64,000 nt of DNA from Halobacillus salinarum (GTDB lineage Bacteria > Bacillota > Bacilli > Bacillales > Halobacillaceae). The translations under genes and the position numbers were made by a program. The DNA is taken from assembly GCF_022919095.1 (NCBI RefSeq), contig NZ_CP095073.1:3596001-3660000 (forward strand), written 5' to 3'. Under the pieces are notes generated by a model. The model did not search any database, was not told the DNA's origin, and saw only the letters and a program-made list of their open reading frames with translations. Positions 35,022 through 43,560 of this stretch are shown in pieces (the stretch's first letter is position 1; the number at the start of each line of letters is the position of its first letter).

Positions 35022-35053
35022 AAAGCTGGAGAAATCATTTTCTCCAGCTTTTT
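35022..35053 (+). terminator. Terminator of ltaS
   Basis: AAAGCTGGAGAAA and TTTCTCCAGCTTT form a 13-bp perfect stem with a TCAT loop, followed by more T. Confidence 0.92.
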
Positions 35054-35251
35054 TTATATGAATCTTGTAATAACAAAGGACTATGGACAGAACTAGGACT
35101 ATTAAAAGACAACTATGAAAATCGTATAAATCAAAGGACGATTGAAAGTGTAGTCAATACAAACAAATTCAGTAAGAGCACGAGTCGAAGACCCTGGTTG
35201 AAAGCGGAGAATGTAGACGAAGTGGTACGTACACATGTATAGCTGAAATAA

Positions 35252-35288
35252 GGAAACCCGAACCAATACGTAAATGGTTCGGGTTTCC
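35252..35288 (-). terminator. Strong hairpin, terminator of the DUF4395 gene
   Basis: GGAAACCCGAACCA and TGGTTCGGGTTTCC form a perfect 14-bp stem around a 9-base loop. The T-tract on the minus strand is weak (TTATTTC). The 35054-35251 stretch upstream holds one open frame without a start codon and nothing else. Confidence 0.7.
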
Positions 35289-35319
35289 GTCTGTATCACT
35301 TGTTTTTGTGCAGGCGTGT

Positions 35320-35736
35320 TTACTCAGAAGAAGTACGCGATCGTTTGTACTTCCACATCATAAATCGATAACGTATTGTACAACCTATACAGAAGCCTAA
35401 AAGGGCAGCTCCCGCAGCCCCAGTGACCATCAATGCAAAGGCATACCCTAGTAAAGGCTGGCCTGCGTAAAAGCAAATCAGAGCTAATCCGAGACTGATC
35501 GTTGCAATCCATTGGTTAAACAACTGTTGGTCTTTGTCCTCTGGAACGTAGTGGTGAGCGGGTTTTCTTAAAAACCATTTCCCAGCTTTAATAACTGGAT
35601 TATGTTTAGTAAACAGCGTGTACACACCTACTGCAAATGGAATAACGAGTATTGTTTTATAAGAAAACAAAGCGGCCAAAACACTTATAACAATAAAAGC
35701 TTGATTAAGTTGCACGAGCGGTTTTGGAATACTCAA
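35320..35736 (-). CDS. DUF4395 membrane protein
   Basis: The protein has 138 residues and four hydrophobic helices. The C-terminal GFCIGCTIRY with paired cysteines is the signature of DUF4395, a family often linked to thiol or rhodanese proteins. Function unknown. The start is taken as TTG at 35736, because AAAGGAGG lies 7 bases upstream; no ATG in frame has a ribosome site. Its 3' end abuts a strong hairpin. Confidence 0.78.
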   Translation of the reverse strand: MSIPKPLVQLNQAFIVISVLAALFSYKTILVIPFAVGVYTLFTKHNPVIKAGKWFLRKPAHHYVPEDKDQQLFNQWIATISLGLALICFYAGQPLLGYAFALMVTGAAGAALLGFCIGCTIRYRFMMWKYKRSRTSSE

Positions 35737-35851
35737 ATACCTTCCTCCTTTATTAATACATATTATACATGGTGTTTTAGTCGGATTAAAGATAAATACT
35801 CCGTACATAAAGTTTTAGTATTTCTTTTCATTTTTTTCCCTGACATAATGG

Positions 35852-35879
35852 TTCAAATGTTCTGAAAAGAGAGTATAAT
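35852..35879 (+). promoter_or_regulatory. Candidate promoter of the YocS-like gene
   Basis: A perfect TATAAT (35874-35879) lies 16 bases after TTCAAA (35852-35857) and about 35 bases before the ATG. Confidence 0.5.
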
Positions 35880-35914
35880 TTGAAATTATATTTACATAGA
35901 TAAGGAGTGAAAAA

Positions 35915-36883
35915 ATGAAAAGCTTAGAAAGAATCAGCAGCTTTGTAGGAAGCACCTTTGCCTTGTGGGTGGTACTTTTTGCCATTTTAGCCTTCGCCTT
36001 TCCGGAAGGATTTACTTGGATTGCCCCCTACATTGTTCCATTATTAGGAATAATCATGTTTGGTATGGGATTGACTTTGTCAAAAAATGACTTCCAGGAG
36101 GTATTTAAGCGTCCTAAAGACGTAGCTATAGGTGTAGCTGCTCAGTTTGTTATGATGCCTTTGATTGCCTTTTTACTTGTTTCCGTACTGCCCGTCTCAA
36201 AAGAAGTGGCTGTCGGGGTTATTTTAGTAGGGTGCTGTCCTGGTGGGACTTCTTCTAATGTAATGACTTATCTATCTAAGGGAGATACCGCATTATCTGT
36301 TTCAATTACGGCAGTTTCAACACTGCTTGCTCCTTTTCTTACACCTGCTCTCATATTATTATTTGCCAGTCAATGGCTGCCGGTATCTGCTTCGGCATTA
36401 TTCCTATCGATTGTAAAAATAGTGATTGTACCTATTGTGCTGGGACTTATTGTTAAAGCTCTTCTCGGAAATAAAGTGGAAGCTGGAATAAAAGTGCTTC
36501 CTCTTGTATCCGTGATCGCCATTGTAGCAATAGTCGCAGCGGTCATTGGAGTAAATCAGGAACAGATTGCTCAAACGGGGGCATTCATCTTCGCAATCGT
36601 TGTTCTGCACAATGTTATAGGATATGCTGCTGGTTATGGTCTAGGAAAGCTGTTTAAAATGGAACCAGCTAAGAAACGGGCCGTTTCTATCGAAGTAGGA
36701 ATGCAAAACTCTGGTCTTGGAGCTTCCCTTGCTGCCGTTCATTTCTCCCCGCTAGCTGCTGTTCCAAGTGCTATCTTTAGTGTTTGGCATAATATATCAG
36801 GTCCTATTATTGCAACGATATTTAGAAAGCAGAAGGAAAAGGATGATCAAGCGGAAAAAAAACAGATGAGAACCGTTTCATAA
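35915..36883 (+). CDS. Bile acid:sodium symporter-family transporter (YocS-like)
   Basis: The protein has 322 residues and nine to ten membrane helices. VGCCPGGTSSNVMTYLSKGD near residues 108-127 is the crossover/substrate motif of the SBF family, and EVGMQNSGLGASLAAVHF near 260-278 is the second Na+ site region. The family moves organic anions with sodium; B. subtilis YocS is closest in appearance. AAGGAGTG precedes the ATG, and a terminator follows. Confidence 0.92.
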   Translation: MKSLERISSFVGSTFALWVVLFAILAFAFPEGFTWIAPYIVPLLGIIMFGMGLTLSKNDFQEVFKRPKDVAIGVAAQFVMMPLIAFLLVSVLPVSKEVAVGVILVGCCPGGTSSNVMTYLSKGDTALSVSITAVSTLLAPFLTPALILLFASQWLPVSASALFLSIVKIVIVPIVLGLIVKALLGNKVEAGIKVLPLVSVIAIVAIVAAVIGVNQEQIAQTGAFIFAIVVLHNVIGYAAGYGLGKLFKMEPAKKRAVSIEVGMQNSGLGASLAAVHFSPLAAVPSAIFSVWHNISGPIIATIFRKQKEKDDQAEKKQMRTVS

Positions 36884-36885
36884 GG

Positions 36886-36915
36886 AAAGGATGACCTTGT
36901 CGGTCATCCTTTTTT
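36886..36915 (+). terminator. Terminator of the YocS-like gene
   Basis: AAAGGATGACC and GGTCATCCTTT form an 11-bp stem with a 5-base loop and a trailing T-run. It may also end the convergent small gene. Confidence 0.88.
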
Positions 36916-36917
36916 AT

Positions 36918-37103
36918 TCATTGGACAATTTTTTGTTTATTGGACGAGTGACGGTGTAAATACGAATATTCTTTTTCAAGTTCACGAAATGTCATATCAA
37001 AAAGCTTTTGTTTATCATTATTCTTGTAAATGTGTGAGTTTGACAGTTCTCTAATCAAAAATGTTCGACGCTGAATTAACCCTTTTCTAAGCTGTTTCGA
37101 CAT
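36918..37103 (-). CDS. FbpA-like Fur-regulated basic small protein
   Basis: The protein has 61 residues and is basic. LRKGLIQRRTFLIRELSN followed by KLFDMTFRELEKEYSYL has the K-Q-x-L-x-x-x-T-x-x-E-L-E-x-E pattern of the FbpA family (Fur-regulated basic proteins), which in B. subtilis support the iron-sparing response. The start at 37103 follows GGAGAGGAG; an upstream ATG in the same frame is not supported. Only a weak Fur-like half-site (ATTTATCATT, 37208-37217) is seen upstream. Iron control is therefore inferred from family only. Confidence 0.65.
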   Translation of the reverse strand: MSKQLRKGLIQRRTFLIRELSNSHIYKNNDKQKLFDMTFRELEKEYSYLHRHSSNKQKIVQ

Positions 37104-37212
37104 TTTGATATGTCTCCTCTCCTCAATATGCTGAACATAAGGGGTATTGTTCACTTACCAGATAACCGAATGCCCCTGCTTTGAAACCTACTTCACAATA
37201 TCCTCACATTTA

Positions 37213-37961
37213 TCATTTTTTAACTTTATTAATGTGAGCTTGTTTATGCCGAAAGGGGCATTTCCCTATCATAGGCTCTACGTCATCACCGATAAAATAC
37301 TGCTTCCATTCCCTATGTTCCGGATCTCCATAATGACTGATATTCGGATGCTTAGGCAGCTGATCCCATTGTTCTACACGTTCTCTGACTTTTTCCCGGG
37401 ACATGTGGCCGCCTGGTGTAGTCCCTTCCAGTCCTTCAAATATTCGTCTTGGCTGAAATCCGATCACTAAACTTTTTCCTAAATCCCTTGTTTTCCTCTG
37501 CTTATAGGCAGGAGCATTACCAAAAGCAAAAAAAGGCTCCCACCAAAAGAAAAAGCCCATAAGTAATGATCTGGATCCTTTGGATAATCACTTGGCCATG
37601 GTTTAGAGTCCTCCTCATGTAAATATTGAAGAATCCTCCAAAAATACTCCCTGTAATAATCAATCGACTGCTCCTGTACCTCTGGTTCTACGAATAAGAA
37701 TAAACCATGTCGAATACGGGGGGAATTCCGTTCTGCCAAAAGAATGAACTCTTCCAATGTATGGGGAAGGTGACTCCAGTCCTGATGAGTAATATAAGAA
37801 TAACGCAGTTCCCCACGCTTTTCCGCTGACATTCCGAAGTAACAAGGAAAAGTTTTATCTGTGACCACTCGGTGGAAACTCTCATATTCTTTTAAGACCC
37901 AGTTCGGGACAATGTGTTTATCGTGTATCTGCTCTTTCTGATATAACTTACTTTCTCTCAC
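37213..37961 (-). pseudogene. YqcI/YcgG-family gene with a frameshift
   Basis: Two overlapping frames together give one YqcI/YcgG-type protein of about 249 residues. The first frame runs from a GTG at 37961 (GGAGG 8 bases upstream) to WAFSFGG. The second continues EPFFAFGNAPAYKQRK... through SLVIGFQPRRIFEGL to IGKCPFRH. Joining needs one extra G in the run at 37539-37541 (minus strand GGTGGGAGCC, where GGTGGGGAGCC would restore frame). It is therefore either a recent pseudogene or a homopolymer sequencing error. Family function is unknown; YcgG-like proteins have a conserved cysteine region. Confidence 0.85.
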
Positions 37962-38119
37962 TCTAACTCCCTCCATTTAAAAAATGACATGCTTAACTTT
38001 TATTCTAAGCTCATAGAAAATATGAAAACTCTCTGCGTAGCTTAAGCATTTTAAATACAATGTGTTCTTTCCGTGTGATAAACTTCAGGAAATAGGATTT
38101 ATTGGGAGTGATATGATTT

Positions 38120-38608
38120 ATGTATGGACTAGAAGAAAAAAGAGAAGAAGTTCTTAATTTTATTCATAGTATCCCTGAAGAAGAGACGGTAAAAAAGCCT
38201 GATTCTGAGTCATGGTCAATGCTTGAAATATTAGAGCATCTTTATTTAATGGAGAAGGTAATCATTCAACAAATTAATCAATCCATTAAAAAAGGAGAGG
38301 TTAAGAAAACCTCCAGTAAACCATTGCATAAGACAAAAAACCGCACTTACAAAGTTCAAGCCCCAGAGTCTGTGCGTCCGAATGGAAGGTTTACCTCCAC
38401 CCAGGAGGCTCTTGAAGGGCTCGAACACACACGAGAAGCTACTCTTTTTCTAATTCATAACAAGGACAGGCAGACACTTCGCAGTCACACCTATCCGCAT
38501 CCCGCATTTGGAGACCTGGATTTAGAACAATGGGTTGAGTTTATTGGCTGGCATGAATTACGTCACCTTGACCAAATGAAAGAAGTAAAAAGACTCGTAG
38601 ATAACTAA
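38120..38608 (+). CDS. DinB-superfamily protein
   Basis: The protein has 162 residues with the DinB_2-like four-helix layout. SWSMLEILEHLYLME near residue 31 and WHELRHLDQMKEVKR near 145 provide the metal-binding His residues. This subgroup (with the central HPAFGDLDLEQW) is widespread in Bacillus and uncharacterised. GGGAGTG lies 9 bases before the ATG. It differs in sequence from the other DinB-like gene at 28.5-29.0 kb. The copy B IS relic begins about 65 bases downstream. Confidence 0.82.
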   Translation: MYGLEEKREEVLNFIHSIPEEETVKKPDSESWSMLEILEHLYLMEKVIIQQINQSIKKGEVKKTSSKPLHKTKNRTYKVQAPESVRPNGRFTSTQEALEGLEHTREATLFLIHNKDRQTLRSHTYPHPAFGDLDLEQWVEFIGWHELRHLDQMKEVKRLVDN

Positions 38609-38672
38609 ACGACAACTGGTTATCTGCTATGATCCGGCCCGTTTCCTTATTAAATGCCGTAAAAAAACTGTC

Positions 38673-39028
38673 GAGAAAGTGGAGCGCAGCTTCGCAGATT
38701 CAAAAGAACGGCATGGGCTGCGCTATTGCCGTTTGCGTGGAAAAGAAAAAGTAAAGGAACCGGCGCTGATGACAGCTGCCTGTCAGAACATGAAGAAGAC
38801 TCTCCTCCATCCAGCTAGGGGCAGCGAGGTGAAGGAGAGTCTTTTTCTGTCTTTAAAAAATCCCTAGGAGCGAGGTCCTTCCACTCCTGCGGAAGAACAA
38901 GTGAGCCGAGACCGCCGAGCGTGGGTTTCGCGAGGAGGCTCGGGCGCTCGTCCGCGGAAAGGGAAGGGGCAATCGCTCCTTAAGGTAAGAAAAAAAGCTT
39001 GTAGAAAACACGGGTTTCTCTACAAGCT
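38673..39028 (+). mobile_element. IS1182-type transposase tail with downstream module (copy B)
   Basis: From 38679 the sequence encodes VERSFADSKERHGLRY, then KVKEPALMTAACQNMKK, the C-terminal end of an IS1182-family transposase, still open here. It lacks the rest of the gene. After it come the AAAGACTCTCC...GGAGAGTCTTT hairpin (about 38796-38845), a GC-rich block (38866-38980) and an AGCTTGTAGA/TCTACAAGCT hairpin ending at 39028. It matches 11337-11669 in inverted orientation along its full length, but keeps about 23 bases that copy A has lost. The rest of the 38609-39075 gap is its flanks. Confidence 0.8.
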
Positions 39029-39029
39029 G

Positions 39030-39056
39030 AAACTGTCGAGCATCGCTCGACAGTTT
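39030..39056 (-). terminator. Hairpin, likely terminator of the peroxiredoxin gene
   Basis: AAACTGTCGAG and CTCGACAGTTT form a perfect 11-bp stem around CATCG. AACTGTCGAG also occurs at 38667-38676, at the left edge of the IS relic. Confidence 0.65.
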
Positions 39057-39075
39057 CTTGAAAGGCAGCATGTTT

Positions 39076-39729
39076 CTATTCATCTATATCCTTTTTGCAA
39101 TAATACCAATCTACACATTCATAATCTTTGCTGTTAAGTCGTTCCTCTGCTCCTTCCTTCGTTTTGGGTGGAGGAGCAATTACTTTATCCCCTGGACTCC
39201 AGTCCGCAGGCGTAGATACGCCATGCTCATCAGAGGTTTTTAATGCATGGACAAGGCGCATAATCTCCCTCATATTTCTCCCGATCGTCAGTGGATAATA
39301 AATGATGGAGCGGATCATTTGTTTATCATCGATCACAAAAACAGCTCGTGAAGTTTCCGTATTATTACTCTCTGGCATAACCATGCCATACTTCGCAGCT
39401 ACTTCTTTATTTAAATCTGCAATAATGGGGAACTCAATTTTCGTGTCCAGTTTCTCTTCAATATTCCTTATCCAGGCAATGTGCGAACTGACACTGTCAA
39501 TACTCAGCCCCAACAGTTCTATCCCCATCTCTTTTAATTCAGGATAGATCTTTTGAAAACTCACAAATTCACTAGTACACACAGGGGTAAAATCAGAAGG
39601 ATGGGAAAATAAAATATACCATTGGCCGTCATAATCATGATTAGAAATTTCTCCGTGAGTAGTTTTAGCTTTGAATTCCGGAGCTCTTTCACCAATCCGC
39701 GGTAAACTAATCGTTTGCGTTTGTTCCAA
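39076..39729 (-). CDS. Peroxiredoxin, Prx6/archaeal-type
   Basis: The protein has 217 residues. The peroxidatic Cys51 is in SHPSDFTPVCTSEF, and the C-terminal CVDWYYC motif near residues 206-212 corresponds to the CxDWWFC of archaeal-type Prx6 enzymes, where one Cys resolves the disulfide. It reduces H2O2 and organic peroxides. The start is TTG at 39729 with AAGGAGG 8 bases upstream; longer in-frame versions have no site. No alkyl hydroperoxide reductase (AhpF) gene is nearby, and no PerR box was recognised. Confidence 0.92.
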   Translation of the reverse strand: MEQTQTISLPRIGERAPEFKAKTTHGEISNHDYDGQWYILFSHPSDFTPVCTSEFVSFQKIYPELKEMGIELLGLSIDSVSSHIAWIRNIEEKLDTKIEFPIIADLNKEVAAKYGMVMPESNNTETSRAVFVIDDKQMIRSIIYYPLTIGRNMREIMRLVHALKTSDEHGVSTPADWSPGDKVIAPPPKTKEGAEERLNSKDYECVDWYYCKKDIDE

Positions 39730-39872
39730 TGTAGTCTCCTCCTTATCATTTAACTTCCAAATACCGTGTACCCTATTTCTTAGTGAAGTAACCTCGGCAG
39801 GAATAAAATCCAACCATTTTCTTATTTTGAGTACCTTTCTTCATTAACGAACACTTGACATTCTCCATAATA

Positions 39873-39902
39873 AAACCGCTCCCCGAAAGAGGAGCGGTTT
39901 TA
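39873..39902 (-). terminator. Terminator of the subtilase gene
   Basis: AAACCGCTCC and GGAGCGGTTT form a 10-bp stem. The minus-strand continuation is TTATTATGG after the TTTT of the stem. Confidence 0.85.
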
Positions 39903-39905
39903 CAT

Positions 39906-42437
39906 TTAATTCATTCTTTCCAGCAGTTGTGCACCTACTTCTTGATTAACGGCCCCATCACCGCCGAGAACCGTAAATTTGTTTATACCGGTGTTGTCTA
40001 TATAATTAAGAATTTCAGCAGGTATTTCGTTTTTCTTAACGAGGAGAATGGGTTCATTCAACTTAGCTGCCAATACAGAGCCCGTTAACGCATCCGCGAA
40101 ATTGTAACCTGTTGCGACTATTGCAGCTTGATAAGTTACCTGCATTCCGTTTAGAAGAGCAGCTGCAGAGGCAAAACGATTTGTACCTGCGTAGCGTAGA
40201 GCGTTTGGCAGTTCCTGAACAACTTCCTCACTGACGACTCCTTCACCTCCAACAACAATGGTTTCCGGGACTCCTCTTACCATTCGTTCTGTTTCAGCTG
40301 GGAGCTCATCCTTCTCAGTAAGGAGAATTGGATAACCATTTCGGGCAGCGTAAGAAGCAGATGACAAGGCATCCGGGAATTTTTCACCATAGGAAACGAT
40401 GGCTTTATCAAAGTGATCCTTCCCTTGCATCGATAAGAGCTCTTCAGCAATAGCTGCCGATGTTTCATAACGATTCGTGCCGGAAATCCTGGTCACACTC
40501 AGCCCCATGTTCTCCAAGGTGTTTTCTACTTTTTCTGAGACAGCCCCTTCTCCTCCCAGAATATATACGTTTTTAGCTTTTAACCGCTCGATTTCCTTTT
40601 TTGCCTCAGTGACTAAATAAGAAGTCCGTGTTAACAGAATCGGAGCATCTAATTGATAAGCAAGAGGAGAACCGGATAAAGCATCGGGAAAATTTTCACC
40701 CGTTGCTAAGACTACAGCTTCCGCCCCTTTATCCCATCCTTTTTTAGAAATGGCAGCAGCGGTGGCATACCTGCTGTTTCCTTTCAGGCGCTCAGGCTGG
40801 TCAAGCTGTCTTTGTACTTCTACTTTGTACTTCTGTTTCGACCAGTTACCATAATAATCTGAGATTCCTAAATAGTAGCTCCCAGGCTTTATATCAAAGG
40901 TGAACTGTTCAGGTTCTCCTTGTAAACCTTGATCGCTTGTCAAAGTTTTGTAGAGTTTTCCATCCTTCTTTTCATAGAGACGGACGGTAAGGTCCATAAA
41001 TGATGCCGGATGAGTTACCGTTACAGACGCCTTTCCTGTGTATTTCACTTCAAGTTTCAACAGGTCCTGATCATTTGGAAAGTTTAATCCTTCTTTTGAA
41101 AAAGGGAGCTCTGTCATAAGCTCTGCGCTATTAAGGGAAAAACCTGCTCGATCCTCTCCAATATTCTTTAAAGACGCTGACACTGCCTTCTCCCCGTTGA
41201 CTTCACCAAAGCCCGTTTCATTGTTAAATTCCTGCTTACTCATCGAATCTGTCCCATATTCAAGGGCAAATTCAACTTGAGAGGGTGTCCAGTCTTTATG
41301 TTTTGTCTTGATTAAAGCTGCCAGACCACTCACAACTGGAGCAGAAAATGACGTACCGCTCTTAAAATCATACGAACCATCTAAGCTCGTGCTGAACAGC
41401 TCCACTCCTGGTGCCATTAAATCTAAATGACCACCGTAGTTAGAGAAGCCGGCCTTAACAAACTTCCCGTTTCTCGTATCAGTTGCTCCAACGGCGATGA
41501 CCCATGGGTACGCACCAGGATATTCGACCGTAGAACTGCCATCATTCCCTGCTGAGGCAACTAGAGTAATTCCTGCCTTGTGTGCATCCCACAAAGCAGC
41601 TTCGATTTCTTCGTTTGATTCATAACCACCAAAGCTCATATTAATAATATCGACATGCTTATCAATCGCGTAATAAATTCCTTTGACAATCGCATCGACA
41701 GACAAAATGTCTTCTTTACCGGTTTTTATCGGCAGTACGGAGATCCCCGGTGCGATTCCTGTAATGCCGCGGGTATTCGTATTAGCTGCAATAATTCCGG
41801 CTACTTGTGTACCATGACCTGCATTATCCTTAGGAGAACTTCCCGGTGAAGTAGCATTATACCCTTCTATAAGTCTGCCTTTAAGATCAGGATGATTTTC
41901 ACTTACACCCGTATCAATGACTGCCACCTTTACTTCTTTACTTCCTCTTGAGATATTCCATGCGTCTTCCATTCCAATTAAATGTAAGTATTTTTGATTA
42001 TCTTTGTAATATGTATCCTTAGGTAAAAAGTCTGTATGATAATAATGATTGGGCACAGCTGAAACTACTTCTTTAAGACTCTTCAATTTCCTGAGCGTTT
42101 TTTCGTAATCATATGAGTCAGGAACTTGTACCGTCACCAGGCTGAATTTTTTATTGAGTTCCTGCTTGTTCACCACATGGTATGTAGAAAAATTCAAGTC
42201 AGCATCCTGTTTTAATCTGAGGACGATTTCTCTGTCTTTTACGTTGTCAAGTCTTACTGACTCAACGTTTTGCGTAGACAGGGAGATTTTTGAATCTTCC
42301 CGCTGAATATTCTCGGATTCCTTTTTAAAACTTTCTATCGGTTTTTCCTGCTTCTTTGCAGCTGCATTCGAAGTCCCTGATAAAATAATAAATGAAAATA
42401 GGACTATCATTGCGCATCTTAAGCCAAACCTACTCAC
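39906..42437 (-). CDS. Secreted subtilisin-like protease with three CWB2 cell-wall repeats
   Basis: The protein has 843 residues. A signal peptide (about 1-26) and an I9-like propeptide (about 60-135) precede an S8 catalytic domain with Asp175 (VIDTG), His208 (GHGTQ), oxyanion Asn297 (AGNDG) and Ser363 (GTSFSAP). A beta-sandwich pre-peptidase C-like domain follows (about 440-545). Three CWB2 repeats begin near residue 555 (RLKGNSRYATA, RISGTNRYETS, RYAGTNRFASA), which bind anionic wall polymers. The start is GTG, with AAGGTGG upstream, and a TATAAT box lies at 42490-42485 on the minus strand. It would act at the cell surface on matrix or feed proteins. Monocistronic. Confidence 0.93.
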   Translation of the reverse strand: MSRFGLRCAMIVLFSFIILSGTSNAAAKKQEKPIESFKKESENIQREDSKISLSTQNVESVRLDNVKDREIVLRLKQDADLNFSTYHVVNKQELNKKFSLVTVQVPDSYDYEKTLRKLKSLKEVVSAVPNHYYHTDFLPKDTYYKDNQKYLHLIGMEDAWNISRGSKEVKVAVIDTGVSENHPDLKGRLIEGYNATSPGSSPKDNAGHGTQVAGIIAANTNTRGITGIAPGISVLPIKTGKEDILSVDAIVKGIYYAIDKHVDIINMSFGGYESNEEIEAALWDAHKAGITLVASAGNDGSSTVEYPGAYPWVIAVGATDTRNGKFVKAGFSNYGGHLDLMAPGVELFSTSLDGSYDFKSGTSFSAPVVSGLAALIKTKHKDWTPSQVEFALEYGTDSMSKQEFNNETGFGEVNGEKAVSASLKNIGEDRAGFSLNSAELMTELPFSKEGLNFPNDQDLLKLEVKYTGKASVTVTHPASFMDLTVRLYEKKDGKLYKTLTSDQGLQGEPEQFTFDIKPGSYYLGISDYYGNWSKQKYKVEVQRQLDQPERLKGNSRYATAAAISKKGWDKGAEAVVLATGENFPDALSGSPLAYQLDAPILLTRTSYLVTEAKKEIERLKAKNVYILGGEGAVSEKVENTLENMGLSVTRISGTNRYETSAAIAEELLSMQGKDHFDKAIVSYGEKFPDALSSASYAARNGYPILLTEKDELPAETERMVRGVPETIVVGGEGVVSEEVVQELPNALRYAGTNRFASAAALLNGMQVTYQAAIVATGYNFADALTGSVLAAKLNEPILLVKKNEIPAEILNYIDNTGINKFTVLGGDGAVNQEVGAQLLERMN

Positions 42438-42587
42438 GTAATTCCACCTTTCTTCGTTACATTTTATCTTTTGTTACCTCTTTCATTATACATGAATCCT
42501 ATGAGGAAAAGGGCACTGGGAGGGAATTAGTTCCTGATATTAAATAACCAGAATCATAGGATTACCTTCCTATTTTACAAAAAAAGA

Positions 42588-42612
42588 ATGAAGCTCAGCT
42601 ATTGAGCTTCAT
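42588..42612 (-). terminator. Terminator at the end of the exopolysaccharide locus
   Basis: ATGAAGCTCA and TGAGCTTCAT form a perfect 10-bp stem, followed on the minus strand by TCTTTTTTTG. The stem overlaps the last codons of the 42595-43497 gene. Confidence 0.88.
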
Positions 42613-43497
42613 CCACTTTTTCCAGTGACTATAGTCGTGAACGGCTACTCCTCCGTAACCAGGATGACCTTTGAATTCTTTCTTTAAATCATTCAGTTCT
42701 CTGTTCATTTTGATCGGACTGCTGTCGTAAAACGTAGTATGCTTTCCTTCATCCGTATTAATGACATTTACTCCGATAATCACTGACTTCTTCTGATTGG
42801 CTGCCGTTTCAACTAGAGGAGTCACAAGATGTTTAATTCCATTTTTCCCATTAGTTGAATCACGATAAGCCATGATTGTAATGGAATCCAAGTGCCCGAC
42901 CATCCATTCACCTAGGCTTTCATGAGTTTTCGCAACTTCCACTTGATTCAACCAAAATGGAAAATCGCCACTGACGTGCAAATCTGTTCCCTGCTTTATT
43001 TTGTCCTTCAAGTACTCCATATTACCAACCCACTGGTTTACGACCTCCTGCTGGTTCCTTTCCCATTCCGGAAGCAGATACGGTTCAATATCTAAATGCA
43101 CGCCTTTAAACTGTTGATCTTTCCGGGATTCATCGTTGTAGTTTTTAATACGATCCGCAAACTTATCCAGGCTTTTCCGGTTATCCTCAAGTCCCCAGCT
43201 TGGATCGCCTCCAAGAGCATAGACTTCAATATTTTCTGAACTCGCTTCTTTAATAAAAGTCTGGTAAGCTTCTTCATCAAACTTCTTTAGGCTTACATGC
43301 AGATAAATGAGATTCACATTCTTGTCCTTCGCAAATTCAATGGTTTCTTCTTCTTTCCCTTTGATTTGGGAAACATCCCATATCCAAGTGGCTGTCGTTT
43401 TTGGTTTTTCCAACAATTGTACCGCTGCATATATAACGATCCCAATAATAAGCACGGCTATAGGAATAAGCTTGTAGTGTTTTTTTAGTCGTTTCAT
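42595..43497 (-). CDS. Membrane-anchored GH-like TIM-barrel protein (single domain)
   Basis: The protein has 300 residues. A membrane anchor at about 10-30 is followed by an extracytoplasmic domain. GVHLDIEPY near residue 132 is an HxDIE strand like the catalytic strand of GH18-type barrels, and ITIMAYRDS near 208 is the next typical strand. About 265 residues match each half of the tandem protein at 54064-55755 (WIWD/WIWH starts, GGDPSWGLE/GGHPTWALE, DIEPY). I do not recognise a named family; a polysaccharide hydrolase or binding role is inferred. It follows a terminator-like hairpin after the glmU-like gene, and its ribosome site is weak. Confidence 0.7.
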   Translation of the reverse strand: MKRLKKHYKLIPIAVLIIGIVIYAAVQLLEKPKTTATWIWDVSQIKGKEEETIEFAKDKNVNLIYLHVSLKKFDEEAYQTFIKEASSENIEVYALGGDPSWGLEDNRKSLDKFADRIKNYNDESRKDQQFKGVHLDIEPYLLPEWERNQQEVVNQWVGNMEYLKDKIKQGTDLHVSGDFPFWLNQVEVAKTHESLGEWMVGHLDSITIMAYRDSTNGKNGIKHLVTPLVETAANQKKSVIIGVNVINTDEGKHTTFYDSSPIKMNRELNDLKKEFKGHPGYGGVAVHDYSHWKKWMKLNS

Positions 43498-43513
43498 AGT
43501 TTTTATAAAGAAA

Positions 43514-43543
43514 GATCCTTCAGGACGAACGCCCTGAAAGATC
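43514..43543 (-). terminator. Terminator after the glmU-like gene
   Basis: The arms GATCCTTCAGG and CCTGAAAGATC pair over 11 positions, with one G-U pair in the minus-strand RNA, and TTTCTTTATA follows. It would limit transcription into the TIM-barrel gene. Confidence 0.75.
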
Positions 43544-43560
43544 CTCCTCCTTTCCTAGAA

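Noticed and set aside
35042-35242. A plus-strand frame open for over 60 codons ending ...VDEVVRTHV
   Set aside because: It has no ATG or GTG start with a ribosome site and begins inside the ltaS terminator. It could be a decayed gene, but the evidence is too thin.
37208-37217. Fur box upstream of the FbpA-like gene
   Set aside because: Only a half-site (ATTTATCATT) about 105 bases from the start; no 7-1-7 repeat.
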